DNA of 64,000 nucleotides from Gnetum montanum (taxonomy: Eukaryota; Streptophyta; Gnetopsida; Gnetales; Gnetaceae), in assembly GCA_015680685.1 (NCBI GenBank), contig MNCI01035130.1, positions 582,440 to 646,439 on the forward strand, read 5' to 3'. The notes beneath the pieces were generated by a model, which was given only the letters and a program-made list of their open reading frames with translations, was not told the DNA's origin and did no database searches. Numbering within the stretch: position 1 is the first letter of the stretch; every line of letters starts with the position of its first letter. Both the position numbers and the translations under genes were made by a program. Of this stretch, positions 10,200 through 22,900 are shown one piece after another.

Positions 10200-13100
10200 A
10201 CCATTGTAATAACCTTAATCCTTAATATTCTCTTCATCTTGTTAAAAATATTGATTGGTCATTCTATAAAGCTAACATTTAGTTGAAGTTTAAAATCCTA
10301 CTAATCTATCTTGTGACTAAGATCTACAATATCCTTTCTCAACATGGATACATGAAACATACTATAAATTGATTACAACTACTATGAAAGATCAAGTTGA
10401 TAGATAACATTACAAGTTATTCTCAAAATTGGAAAGGTACTAATGTAACAAGAAGCCAATTTTCCTCTTCTACCAAACTTGATGATCCCTTTTAGAGATG
10501 AATCTTTGAAAAAACCATTGATCATCATAATTGAATTCTAATGGTCACCTTGTGTTGGTAGTATATATTTTGTACCTAGCTTGCATTATTTGTAGTATGT
10601 TTCTAACAACCTTGATTTATTCAATATCCTCAATAAGATCTATCATGATAGATTGTGTATCCTCTATGAAATCTTGACATAGAGGTGTATAATAAGGTCT
10701 ACCATACAACACTTGATATGATGATCCTTTAAAACTATCCGAATAGCTATTATTCTATGCAAACTCTTCTTATGAAAGGAATCCATTCCAACTATCTCTA
10801 TAATCCAAAGCATAAGCTTGAAGCATATCTTATAAAATTTAATTCATCCTCTCTATTTGATCATCTGTTTAGATGTGATATGCCAAACTGAGATTCATTG
10901 TAGAGACCAAACATTTTTGAAAATGCTACTAAAATATGGAAGTGAACTTAGGATCTTTGTGCAATAAAATCTTATTCGAAACTTCACGCAATTTGATAAT
11001 CTCTAATAGAAACAATAGAGATATCTCTTCTACACTAGTTGTTGCTTTCATAGCCAAAAAGTATGATGATTTGGTTAAAAGATCTATGATAATAAGGATG
11101 AAATTCTTTCTACTTCTGGTACAATATAATCTAGTGATGAAATCAACACTAATGATTTTCCATTTTTCACTCTAGAATGATACACATATGAAGATAACCA
11201 CTAGTCATTAGATGTTTTACTTTTATCTACTGACATACCAAATACTTAGTAACATACTAATTAATATCTTTACCAAGCCACTAATATTATCTTCTAATGT
11301 TGTGATACATCTTATTACTACATGGGTATATGTGATGCATAAATGAGTCTCATCAAATAACTTCTACCTAACTATAGCTAGTACAAATATCTTGTTCTTA
11401 AATCTTAACAAACTGGTACTATCAACTAGGAATGTTGACTTAGTTGAAGAAAGAAATGTCATTTTTTCCTAATATTAAGAATTAGAAATCTATTAAGAAA
11501 AAAATCTTATTTTTATGATTAGGCTCAATAGTGAGGCTATATAGTTTCAAAGCTATCTTACTTCGTGCATCTACCACCTTGTTTCCTTTACTTTGATGAT
11601 ACTATAATGTGATGTCAAAGTCTACCAAAAACTCTATTCACTACCTCTTTTTCATCTTTAACTATGGCTAATTCATAATGCATTGGAAACTCTTATATCT
11701 TTTCAAAATATAATTTATTCATCATATAGATAGTGTCTTTAAATTTTTATAGCAGAGATAAATGATCTGAAGTTCTAAATCATGACTTGAATATATGGCC
11801 TCACGAGGTTTTAGTTGTCTAAAAGCATAGGTCAGTAATTTTCCACCTTGCATACAAACATCATATAAACCTTCTTCTAAAATATCTATGTACATAAGAC
11901 TTATTGAGAACTAGTGAGATTAAGATGGTCACTGATATCAATCTCTACTTCAGCTTCTCAAATGTCCTTTGATAAGAAATTAACCAAAAGAAAACATCGT
12001 CTTTCCTAAGCAGCTTGTGTAGAGGTATTGGAATATTGGTGAAATCCTCTACAAACCTCCAATAATATTCTACTAGTCCAAAGAAATTTCTCACTTCATT
12101 CACTAAAGTTGTAATAGGTCATTCCTTGACCACTGCTATCTTAGAAGGCTCACAAATATAGTTGTTTTTGAAACCACATATTCAACAAATTGTAACTTTT
12201 TCTTTCAAAATGCAAACTTAGGAGCATGCACATATAATTGTTATTCCCTTAATTTTTACATCATTACTTTCAAATGATCCTTATTATTTTATCTAGCATT
12301 AGATAGATTAATATATCACTAATTAAAATAATGACAAACTAATCTACATGAGGATATAATATACTATTCATCAAATACATAAAAATTTCTAGTGCAATAT
12401 TAAGTTGAAAAGCCATGACTAAGAACTCATGATGATCATACCTTGTTTTGAAAGATGTTTTAGATATATACTTCTCTTGTAACCTAACTCAATAATATCC
12501 AAACTTCAAGTCAATCTTAAAGAACACCTTAGCTTCTCTCAACTGATCAAATAGGTCATCAATTCTAGATAAAGAATACTGATTCCTAATTTTCACTTAA
12601 TTAAACCTCTTTTAGCTAATGCATAATCTTAAAGTATCATCTCTATTTTTCAAAAAGAGAATTGATGTACTCTAAGAAAAAACACTTAGTTGAATCATGC
12701 CTTTTTTTAACAACTTCTAAATTTGTACCTTGAGTCTTGCTATATCTACTTAAGACATCCAATGAGGTGCCCTAGAAATTGGTTGAGTGATAGGTTTAAG
12801 TGTAATCTCAAACTTAATCTGCTAAGACACTCTAGTTAAATTTTTCTTAAATATATCCAAAAACTTTCAAATCATTGGAATTTGATCTATTTTCTACTTA
12901 GGTTCTTCATGCATTGAGATCATGTAATAACTATACCCATGCTTAAGAAAATACTAAAACTATATGCTTAAGAAATTTTTACCACTAGCTATAGAACGCA
13001 AATAAATCTACTAATACTAAAGAATGGTTAGAATATCTATGTTATTCATACTAAGTATCATGCTAGTTCTATACAATAACCTTATTCAATACATCAAACT
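10200..13100 (-). pseudogene. Ty3/gypsy pol remains: RT, RNase H, integrase
   Basis: Reading right to left on the minus strand, recognisable pieces appear in the usual gypsy order. RT around 12850-12480 includes a match to the 'LFLKKKDGTMRLCIDYR' region, then [20 protein letters not shown]. The thumb region is VNEVRNFFGLVEYYWRFVEDF (about 12110-12040). RNase H is at about 11880-11750, with GGKLLTYAFRQLKPREAIYS. The integrase core is at about 11170-10900, with NFILIIIDLLTKSSYFLAMK followed by a degraded HKDPKFTSIFW. An integrase C-terminal part is at 10700-10560 (RPYYTPLCQDFIED). Stops and frameshifts occur throughout, so nothing is functional. This pol set is followed to the right by a second, separate RT and RNase H (13200-14340). 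Confidence 0.8.
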
Positions 13101-13199
13101 AAATCATTAAGTTATCAAGTTTAATAGCCACATGACTCAAGGAATTCATAAAAATTTTGCTTTTGTATATCTAATATAGGATGGTAAAATTAAATATGG

Positions 13200-14340
13200 C
13201 TAATAGTTCAACCCACATCCTTTTATGTAAATTCAAATATAGCTAATTTATCAAGTACTCTAGCCCTTTTTGATTAATGTAAATCATCAAGTTTACACTG
13301 AACATATAAGGTTGTCAAACCTTCATGGAAAATATTATTGCTTCTAACTCAAGATTTTGAATGAGATAGTCTATCTCATGAGGCTTTAGCTATCTCAAGG
13401 AGTATACTATTAATTTTTCCTCTTACATAAAAATACATCCATAGCCCTCTTGTGATGCATCCATGCAAACATTGATTGATTTACCTAGAGTAGATGAAAT
13501 CAAAATAGGAGTCAAAACAAATTTACTCTTATGTTTATTAAAAGTAGGATAACATCATGGGTCCCATAAGAAACCAAGGTTCTTCAAAAATAGCTTTGTA
13601 AGAGGTAAAGTAATGTGTAATAATTTCTTAATGAACCTTCTATAGTAAATTGCCAATTCAAAAACAACTTAAAATCTTCCTAATATTCTTAGGGATGGAT
13701 TAATCATAAAATAGATCTTATCTTTGCAAGATTCACTACTATACTAATATTTGAGATGACACGCCCTAAGAACTAGATCTCATAGAACTAAAACAAATTC
13801 TTCAAAGTTTAGATGAATAATTGGTCCTATCTAAGCATCTAGAAATGGTCCTTAATTACTACTCATAAAGACTATTTGATAAAGAATACATCAAGATATC
13901 ATTGATGAATAGAATAGTAAAGTGGTCCAACTATAGTTTCATGACGTTGTTCATGAGATGCATGAACATCACAAGAATATTAGTAAGTCTAAAAGAAAAG
14001 ATCAACAAATCATAATTCTTATATCATATCCTAAAGGCTATTTTGGTAACATTATTCTCTTTGATGCAAACGTGATGATATGCCAACTTTAGATCTATAT
14101 TTAAGAATACATAAGCTTCACTTAATTGATAAAAAAGATCATCTATAAGTGGCCAAGGATACTTTTTCTTCACTATTCCCATACTTAACTATTGATAATC
14201 AATGTACAACATCATACTACCATCCTCCTTTTTGATGAAGAGAATAGAAGCACCCTAAGGAGACATATTTGGATGAATTAGACCCTTATCTAGTAGCTCC
14301 TAAAGTTGAATCTTCAGTTTAATCAATTCAATAGGTGACA
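13200..14340 (-). pseudogene. Second Ty3/gypsy RT-RNase H remnant
   Basis: The minus strand shows RT from about 14340 (LLDKGLIHPNMSP, LFIKKEDGSMMLYIDYQ) through IDDLFYQLSEAYVFLNIDLK (about 14130) to FILFINDILMYS, a changed form of the catalytic IDDILIYS box (about 13895). RNase H follows at about 13485-13230 (DASQEGYGCIFM, then KLIVYSLR and LKPHEIDYLIQNLELEAIIF). This duplicates the RT and RNase H found at 11750-12850. The two pol sets are therefore parts of two gypsy copies, or of one element rearranged by insertion. Confidence 0.8.
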
Positions 14341-16175
14341 TCATTTATGAAACCTTAAAGATAGCTTCAATAGTATATTTGAGAGTAATCTTAAAATCAA
14401 CATCATGTGTTAGAGGTAAATTAGGCAACCACAAAGGGGAAACATAAAAAAAACTCATGAATAATAGAAATCTAATTGATCCCATGTGAATAAGAAGATT
14501 TTTTTACTAAAACTATGAAGCAGAAATGATCCTTTCATAAAAACCACTAAAAAGACCTAGAAGAAACAAGATCTTACTTGATTTTTCATAGTCCTATATG
14601 CACGGTCATTACAACACCATCATAGGTTACCAAGAAGATTTTCTTATGATAGAAATCCAAGTTGCAACACAATCCTGATAACTAATCAATGGCAAAGATG
14701 ACATTATAGTCTCTGAAACTCATGACATGGAGATTGATGACTTAAAAGGAATTTTGAATCACCAAGGATATGAACCTATAAACTTGATCTAGAGTAAGAC
14801 AACTACCAAGAATGGTGCTAATGACAAGTACTTAAGAAAGAAACTGATCCTTCAAATCCAAAAATTGAGCTATCTACAAATCAACATAGGAATCACTAAC
14901 ATTAGGATCAAGAAGAACAAAAACAAAATAAATTTTAAATTGTATCTCTAGACTCTATAACATTGTTGGGATGAGCATCATCTAGCTAATTTATCAAATC
15001 ATAAACATGAGCATGTGTTCCAACTTCACCTTGTTAACCTATAGGTTTGATAACCTACTGAGAATCTTCATCTCTTAAATGCTTTGAATAGTTGAATCTC
15101 GTGTCTTGGCTTATTATAGTTGGAGTAATTAAGGGAATTTATGTGGATGTGACCAAATCTATTATGAGCATGGAAAGTATGAGTGAACAAGTGATCCCAC
15201 CACTTGGTTACTACTATTGTACACTAGATTTAGAATTCTATATTCTCTTGGACCTACCAAACTTTCTAGAAGATGTTTGATCCCTCTACTTAGAATGATC
15301 GTGATGTACTACCTCTACCAACTCATTGTGTTTTAGGTCCATCACATAAACACATGCATCCTCATATGTCTAAAGATGAAGAAGAAGCAAAATGGTCCTT
15401 GATTGATGCATGAAGATCATGGATGAAATAGTTAGTTCTAGCCCTCACATTTATATATATGTAAGACACATGCATACACAACTTCAAAAAATTTTAGTCA
15501 TACTTTGTCATGGTTCAACTTCCATGGTAGAGATAATAAAACTCATTAACCTTTACCATTATGCACTTGAAAGGAATGTAATGGTCATTGAAAGCATTAA
15601 GAAAATTACTAAAATGGACATAAGAATACTTCCAATGGTGTATTTTCTCCTAAAGAACCTACAAACGACTAGTAGCTCCTTTAAACTAATGATTTGCTAA
15701 TTGGGTTTATTACATGAGAGTACAACTCATTAGCTTGAAGGTCTTGATAACCTTCTATAACCACTTTGTGGTAGTAGTAGGATCCTCCACATCCTAAAAG
15801 GTAGGTGATCCTAGCCTATGAAATTGCTCCATGAACTCTCACTTCATCAATCATTTATTACCACCACCCCTCCATGAAGCAATGAACATCAATAATGAGT
15901 TTGATTTCTTCTCCATATACTAATGGAGAAATTGGAATAGATAGCATTTGATGTCTACTTGACTAATCTCTTTATTTGGAGTAGGAGTAGGAGTGGGAGT
16001 GGGAGTAATAGGTTTTTTCTTGGGGATCCATCATAGGCTTCTTCATTTAATCAAGAATAGGATCAACTATTATAGTTGGATTGTTTGACCAAACATCTAT
16101 CATTATACCATGGCTAGATTCAACTCTAGTGTCTATCATTGCTTGAAACAATAATAAAAAATGAGGCAATAATTA
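14341..16175 (-). pseudogene. Gypsy gag-protease region, heavily decayed
   Basis: This lies between the RT at 14340 and the primer-binding-like sequence at 16176, exactly where gag and protease should be on the minus strand. Only weak traces are visible, such as gag-like minus-strand reading of 15750-15840 (similar in layout to the gag trace at 19.9 kb). The plus-strand open frames at 15092-15280 and 15410-15700 are on the wrong strand and show no motif. A short (GGAGTG/A)n-like run occurs at 15979-16007. Confidence 0.45.
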
Positions 16176-16200
16176 AATCTATACTTTGGTACTAGCTTGT
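16176..16200 (-). other. Primer-binding-site-like sequence, minus orientation
   Basis: The plus strand reads ctttggtactagcttgtaat, which resembles the complement of the Met-tRNA site (GCTCTGATACCA) followed by the LTR start TGTAA(C/T)ACCC. It marks the boundary between the internal region (left) and the right LTR of a minus-strand gypsy element. Confidence 0.5.
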
Positions 16201-18640
16201 AATACCCTCCTTCCTAACCTTTACTTCAAGAGCATTACATTGGATAAAAAAACCTTTAATGAACAATTGGTCATGATAAAGAAAAATGAAAATGAATTGA
16301 AAATAACATAGTAAAAAAAAATAAAACAAAAGGCAACTTATGGCAAAGCCATAATTGAAAGAGAAAGAAGAAACTAAAATAGCATAAGAAAAAAAATATA
16401 AATATAATTAAACACAAAAGATGGGAACTAGTATAAACTAAAATAAGTTAAAAATCATAATCTAAAAATCTAAATGCTCTCATAATACTCAACACAATCA
16501 AAATATGTTCAACATACATAATAAAGTGTAAAATAACACACGAAATATAATGAGAGATACATCTAAAGATGGCTATCCAAGTCTCATACATCATAATAAA
16601 TATAAATATATAAAGTTGAAAAAGCATAAATATGAATATAAAATCTCTAAATCATTAGAACCTTCAAAGAGATCCTTACTCGATCTAGCCCTAGTGAGCT
16701 ATAAATAAGAAGCAGTCAATAAATACTATGTTAAAAACCTTACCACCTACTTTTTCTTAATAAAGAACAAACCTCATGATGGATAGGTTAGGAATGATGC
16801 TCTACAAAGCATGTTAGCATGTACAAAAAACCAAATATTTAAGTACACATAATCATAATGATTCAACACCAAATAAATTCTAACTATTAATTGTCCACTC
16901 AATTCATCAACCTGAAAAAATGGAGGTTAGCATGCACTACAATTAGTTTCAAATATATCAAAATGTGTTCATGTATAGTTGATCCATTTTTCAAATGTCA
17001 AATCAAAAGATAAACTATCATATGCATGGATTTATTTTAGTCTCAAATCAAAATATATTGATATCAAATGTGTTACTTAGGACTCATCTCTAACATTCGA
17101 GAGGCATGAAACAAAATAAAGAACCCATGAGACATAAATCATCCTCTTGTGTTGTATGGGACTTACAACAAAAGTCACTCTAATACATCCCAATGAAGAT
17201 CAAATATCAAACATCTCTAGAAAGTCCAACATCAATTGGTCACATAACTTGGTGTTGGCTCCTAATACCCAAATATCTGAAAAAGACAAACCAAACATTG
17301 ATGATGAAGAAACATAAACATAAATTAATAGATCTAATAATTGACTTTTTATTGAGATTAAAAACTCAATAGAGTTAGTTGATAAAATAATTCAAATAGA
17401 AGAAAGAAGTATTAAACTTAGTCAAACTGAGCATCAACAACAATGAGGGATAAGAAATGGTATAAAACAAGAGTATGAAAACCTCATCATGATCTCACAT
17501 GACTTATTGTAACTGATCACACCCTTACCATGACCTAACCACAACTCATGGTATTCTCAGAATATCAACCAATACAAACTAAGATAAAAATCATTAACAA
17601 TGACATAATCATAGCCTATGGTGGATGATCATAATTTAACAGTGATCCATGACCAATTAAGATAACTAATAAATGACTCAAAAATGTCAAAATGATAATA
17701 TATACACATCATGACTTTACCATGACTTATGGTAATAGACCATGACTCTTGACTTTAGAACACAATGCTACCATGACTTGTGGTTTAAAAAAATGTTATG
17801 AAACTATTTAAAACATCAAGAATAGTATGAAAGATTCCATCATAACCTTACCTTTACTTATGGTATTTAACCATGAATTGTGGTGGTCTTGTGGTATTAC
17901 AAGTTACATGAGAAAAACAAGAATTGACTTAGAAAGATTGAAGATAGACCATAACTCCATTATAACCTCATCACAACTTATGCTTCATAGCTATGACCTA
18001 ATCATAACTTGTGATTAATGTCAATAGCCAAAAGATGACTTGTAATTAACTCATGATTTTGTATGAAATCTAAAAAGATGTCAAAATGAAAAAAAAAAAA
18101 AAAAAAAGAGGTCACAAAAAGAGCTATAATTAAAAATAAATTTTTGGAATAATAATAAGACTCAACAGGTACATATAACTCAAGAAATGATAACAAAGAT
18201 GGTAACAAGATAACAACATAGCAAATAAAGGATACAAATCATTAACAAATTTGTCAAAATCTCACAATACTATAGAAACTAGAAATATCATGAATTAAAT
18301 GAACCCAAAATAACTAAAGTTAAAATGAACATGAAGGAACATGAATTCAACAAATAACATAAATGTTACAATAAAATAATAATAGTGAAATAAATTAGAA
18401 ACATTCTACAATCAAACAATCAAATAAAAATGCAAATCCTAAACAATGTTCATATAGATCAATAAAATTAAACAATATGCAATCATGATAATTATACAAA
18501 ATCCTTATGAACCAAAAGGAACAAGAAAAAAAGTCAAGATTTCTCTCCCTAAATTGAAACACAAAATCCACACAACACATGAATATTAGCTATGAACTCT
18601 TATTGCTTAACACTCATGAACTAGAAAAAACTTAATGTAC
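16199..18640 (-). repeat. Right copy of the long LTR-like repeat
   Basis: Begins tgtaatacccTCC at the primer-site junction and from about 16845 is colinear with 735-2640. It contains the second catgact-rich subrepeat block (17480-18060) and an A20-type run near 18091-18109. Open frames inside it are short and motif-free. Its right end is not defined; similarity fades after about 18640. Confidence 0.55.
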
Positions 18641-19184
18641 TCTTATAAGCCTTCAATGCAATAGTACCTATCCATCTAGGAAATTTGATATCAAAGTGTT
18701 TTAATGAGTGAAGTGTAGGATTTTTATGAAAAAACACCCAAAAGAGTCCAATGTAACATAACCAGAAAATTGCTAAAACTAAAACTCCATAGGAAAATAT
18801 TTTATAAACAACTATAGAAATGTATGTAACTCTCACAAACCAAAAATCACATGTCAAAGAATAAATTATAAAGATTAGTACATATCCTAAAAATTAAATT
18901 TATAAAATAAAATACCAAACCATACACCACATGCCATGTCATGTCCATACCATAGCCTCCATGAGATCCTGCGACAACTCATCAACCAAGTTAGTGCACA
19001 TCAACTAAAAACATTTATAATAGATGATAATATCAAAAGATACATCACTAAATTAATTCATGAATATAAAATACATTAAGAAGTAAGTATATAAAACTAG
19101 GAAAAATATAACTAACTAATAGCATAAGTAAGCATGACATAACCACCATCATTAGTAAGCATAAAGCACAAGGAAGAAGAGACA
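18641..19184. other. AT-rich sequence, no gene recognised
   Basis: Probably the remaining end of the long LTR-like repeat or its flank. A short open frame on the minus strand (18621-18857) has no motif. Confidence 0.4.
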
Positions 19185-19975
19185 CTAATCATAATAACAA
19201 AAAATACAAGTATAAGAAGAAAATGGAACATCCTCAATAGAGATGTTTAACCTTTCTATAAAGAAGATTAGTGGAAGGTTGATAGGTAGTCCCATTACCC
19301 TTAGACTGCTACTATTGACTACTATCACTAAATCATTTTGCTTTCTTGGGTCCATGAGGTTTAGTTGCAACAAGATACTTATACCTATTGACTATATTCT
19401 AACTTTACTTCTTTAATCTAAGCATTATCATAAATATTTAAATGACTAGGAAGAAAATGATCCTAAAGGAATACATGCAACCTTTGAATGAATTGGTTTT
19501 TTCATACTACCTTATTCAACTAAAGCTTTAGTATATGCATATTCAACCTAGAGAACTTGACATCATACATTAACATAGTATGGTTCATATAAAATTGATA
19601 GTAGAACCTATCCTCTTTAGCAAGCCCATAGTTTAAGAAGACATAATGCTTTTTGAAGATAAACAAGAACTCATCTTGAAGAACATTAATGCCCTTCCTG
19701 CATTTTATCATTTTATTAATAATGTGCCATTAGTTGGTTTCTTCCTCCATCTAGTGTAGTGTAATTCATGTTAGCTATGTTCAAGAATAATATAGAAACT
19801 CAAAATCTTAGTCAATCTCATTGAGTCATTCTATTGTAATAATGGGATCCTTCTCATCATTAAAGATAGATGGTTTTTAACTTACGGAATTTCTCCATAA
19901 GCTTTTATTCCATAGGCTAGTTGTTGTCATCCAAGCTACTAGCTCTAGAAGATAAAGGTTTTTTCTTTACTCTCT
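19185..19975 (-). pseudogene. Gypsy gag fragment
   Basis: On the minus strand a broken reading runs from MEKFRKL (about 19900) to KEDRFYYQ and YDVKFSRLNMH (about 19620-19540). This resembles the gag capsid pattern in which an 'EF..L.QG..SV.EYE.KF..L..FA' stretch is typical. The sequence to its right (gatataacaccctag) resembles an LTR start after a primer site. This is a fragment of another minus-strand gypsy element. Confidence 0.5.
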
Positions 19976-21949
19976 TTGATGATATAACACCCTAGTTCTA
20001 GATACCTATTCCTCCTTGATATGTCTTATGACTTAAATCCTTCATGTATTTTTTAATTAGCCTATGCTTATATGTGTGTACCTTGAATGTATGTGTGGTA
20101 TATTTCTGATTAGTATTTTAAATTATAATTTGGTTCTCATTATATCTTGAATTTATGTTATTAGTAGGTGTTTTTATAAGGTTTTATTTTATATCATAAC
20201 ATTTTTGTTTTAATTACATGTACACAAATCCTTATTGGAGTTTTAAGCAAGAAGGTATCAAGTACTAGATCAATGATTGGTAATGGGATTCTACATCGAA
20301 CATATGGTATTCTATAGTTGTTATATGTTGGGAAAGCTTGGCTATGCTTTTATATTTTATTGAATGTTAAATTACATTATATTTTATTTATTTTAGAATG
20401 GTAGAATAGGATTTCACCATCTACATAGGTATGCTAGAATAACAACCCTAGACCATGCACAGGTTATAGTTCTTATATACCTTGCATGTTAGTGATCAAA
20501 AAGTAATTAGAGGTCCAACCTTGAAAATAGTCTATTTTTAAAATTAAATTATATATTTTATTTTTATTTTTAAGATACATGTGCATTATGGCCATAAGTC
20601 ATCCATTAACATTACTAAATGACCTATTCATAACATTCCCTTATAAGTATATATACTTGGTAATCCCTTCATTACAAATTATCCAATTTCATTATTGATA
20701 TCTAAAAGATAGTACTAGAGAGGAAGATTCTAACAATGTAAAAGAAAAATCTAAAACCCAATTCTATGAAATCTTTCTAGATCTATGTAAGTTTTCATTT
20801 ACTTTCTTTCAAGTTTCTAATTATAGATTTCTTTTGGATACTATTATTAATCTTGTAGATTTACTTACGGTTGGATCTATTTAGGGGATTTCAGCCACAT
20901 GAGGGTTCTAACAATAGTACTTTCTTCTGGCTAACAAAAAATTTGTAGTGTGCTTCTAATTTGGATTTTCTTATAAAGTTTTATGTACAATTAGGATTTT
21001 GAATAGCATAATTCTAAAAACATAAATTTGACATGCACAATTTTGGAATTTGAGCTTGGATCTATATTTTTACCATTTTTTAAGATGATGTACTAAGTTT
21101 TTCATGTTTTGGTTTTTTTAAATATTTTTTTTATTTAATTTTTTGAAAATAACAATATTAGTAACTTAATTTTATTATGTTTTACATCATTTCAACTAGA
21201 TTCCTCCCATCTAAGATGAAGCAAAAATCATGTTGATTTGTCTCACTCTTAACTATTAGTTTCTAATATTTTTATTATGTTTTAGGATTATGTCTTTTTT
21301 AAAATTTATTTTGGGCTTATTTTGGATCTGGACATGGAACTTCAAATAGGCTACAATTCATAATCTTTTATAGTATACTATATTAGGCACTATGATTTGC
21401 AAGATCTTACACTATGGAAAATTCTATTTTTAGAATTCTTTTTGATAAACTATGATATACTAAAATTTATTGAAACTTGTAGTTCAACCTACAAAATAAT
21501 CTCTTAATAATTTTGATTTTAGCATACTATGGAAAACTATGACTCAAAATATTATTGCAATCTTCATATTGTGATTCATAACAACTTTTAGTCTCATTAA
21601 AATTTGATTTTTGTAAAGTTAAAATATTGAAATAAGTTGGTGATAGTTTCTCATGACTATAAATAAGTATATAGGATCATCATATGTGATTCATAAGTAC
21701 ATCTAGAGATATTGTGAGGCTATTATGAACATTATTAAGCCTAATGTATGTTGATGTTTGAGCTAATAGTCTTGAGGTAAATTTCCTTTCCTTTCCTTGT
21801 ATGTATGCTTTTTCATTTATTTCTTTGAGAATTAATAAGACTACCTATTCATGTGTTCTCTTATGAACTAGCTATTGAAAAGGAATTATAGTCAGAATTG
21901 CTTAAGGTTTTGATGTAGGAACACCTCTTCCAATCCCCTTATTCCACCC
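19976..21949. other. Probable LTR and flank, AT-rich, no gene
   Basis: Begins with ataacaccctag, similar to the TGTAACACCC start of many plant gypsy LTRs. Contains a TATA-like 'tataagtatatatac' near 20641. No coding match. I could not find a second copy in the window to fix its ends. Confidence 0.35.
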
Positions 21950-22900
21950 TACATACTATGTATCTTTTTATGTTGATTTTATTGGGGATGATTCTTGGAT
22001 ATTTTGGCATGTTTCAAGGTGTTTTTTCTTATTTTGATGAATTTAGGAGGTTCCAAGGTCTATGGGGACTTGTTGGGAGGCATCCAAAAGCTTCCGACAT
22101 CAAAATGAGCACTTTTATTTTTGGCACCTTTAGAAGAGACATCTTCATAGAAAGATAGAAGTCTTCCCAAAGGCATTTTTCCTGAAGAGTAGACATCTAC
22201 CCAAAATAGTGTACATCTTTGTCGAAAGTCAGGCTTTCATAATAGACATCCCATCAAAGCCATAGACAACCTAGATGCATGGGGAAACTTCTAAAAACAC
22301 CATTGCAATTCAAAAATAGCCAAAGTAAGATGGAAACAACCAAAGAAAAATGGAAATAGTTGGGGAAAATGTGAGAAGAATTGGGAAACATCTAAAGAAT
22401 CTCAAGTTGAGCTGAGGAAATATTTCTAGGATTTTTACCTTCTAGTTGCTTATAAATATTGATGTAATTCACCAATGCCAAGTGTGACAATGCCAAGGGC
22501 CAAAGTGCAAATGCTGAAGGCCAAACATTCCAACAGGGGATAAGAGAGAGAGCTCTTAAGGGAAGAGAGCTTGTGCAAGAACAGAGCTTGTGAGAGGAAG
22601 TTGAGTAAAAGTCAAGGAAGAGCACTTGAGAGAGGTTAGGAGAATCTCTTATAAGTATCTTGTCTTAAGCTTGGGCTCCATTTTGAGCAATTTAGGATTA
22701 AGAGGAATAAGTGTGGCCTCTAAGATCCTTGGGAGAGTTATGAGTTAAGCTTGGCTCCTTATCTTTGATGTGTTTTCCATGTATTTTAAAAATTATCTTA
22801 ATATAAGGGATATTTTTTCCATTTTATTCTATTTTTTTATTTTCCAAGCTAGATCTACTTGGAAGTTGTGGATTGGATCATATTCGGGTCCATTGAGGTT
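21950..22900 (+). repeat. LTR-like repeat, copy A (plus orientation)
   Basis: The stretch from 21990 (ggatattttggcatgttt) to about 22830 matches the reverse complement of about 33340-32590. In both, a 'tttggcatgttt(g/c)' sequence leads to '(a/t)taggaggtt', then 'atggggactt', then several agacatct words, then a TATA-like 'ttataaatat' (22451 here) and a purine-rich 'agagagag' stretch. This is an LTR family present in both orientations. Exact termini were not resolved. Confidence 0.6.
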
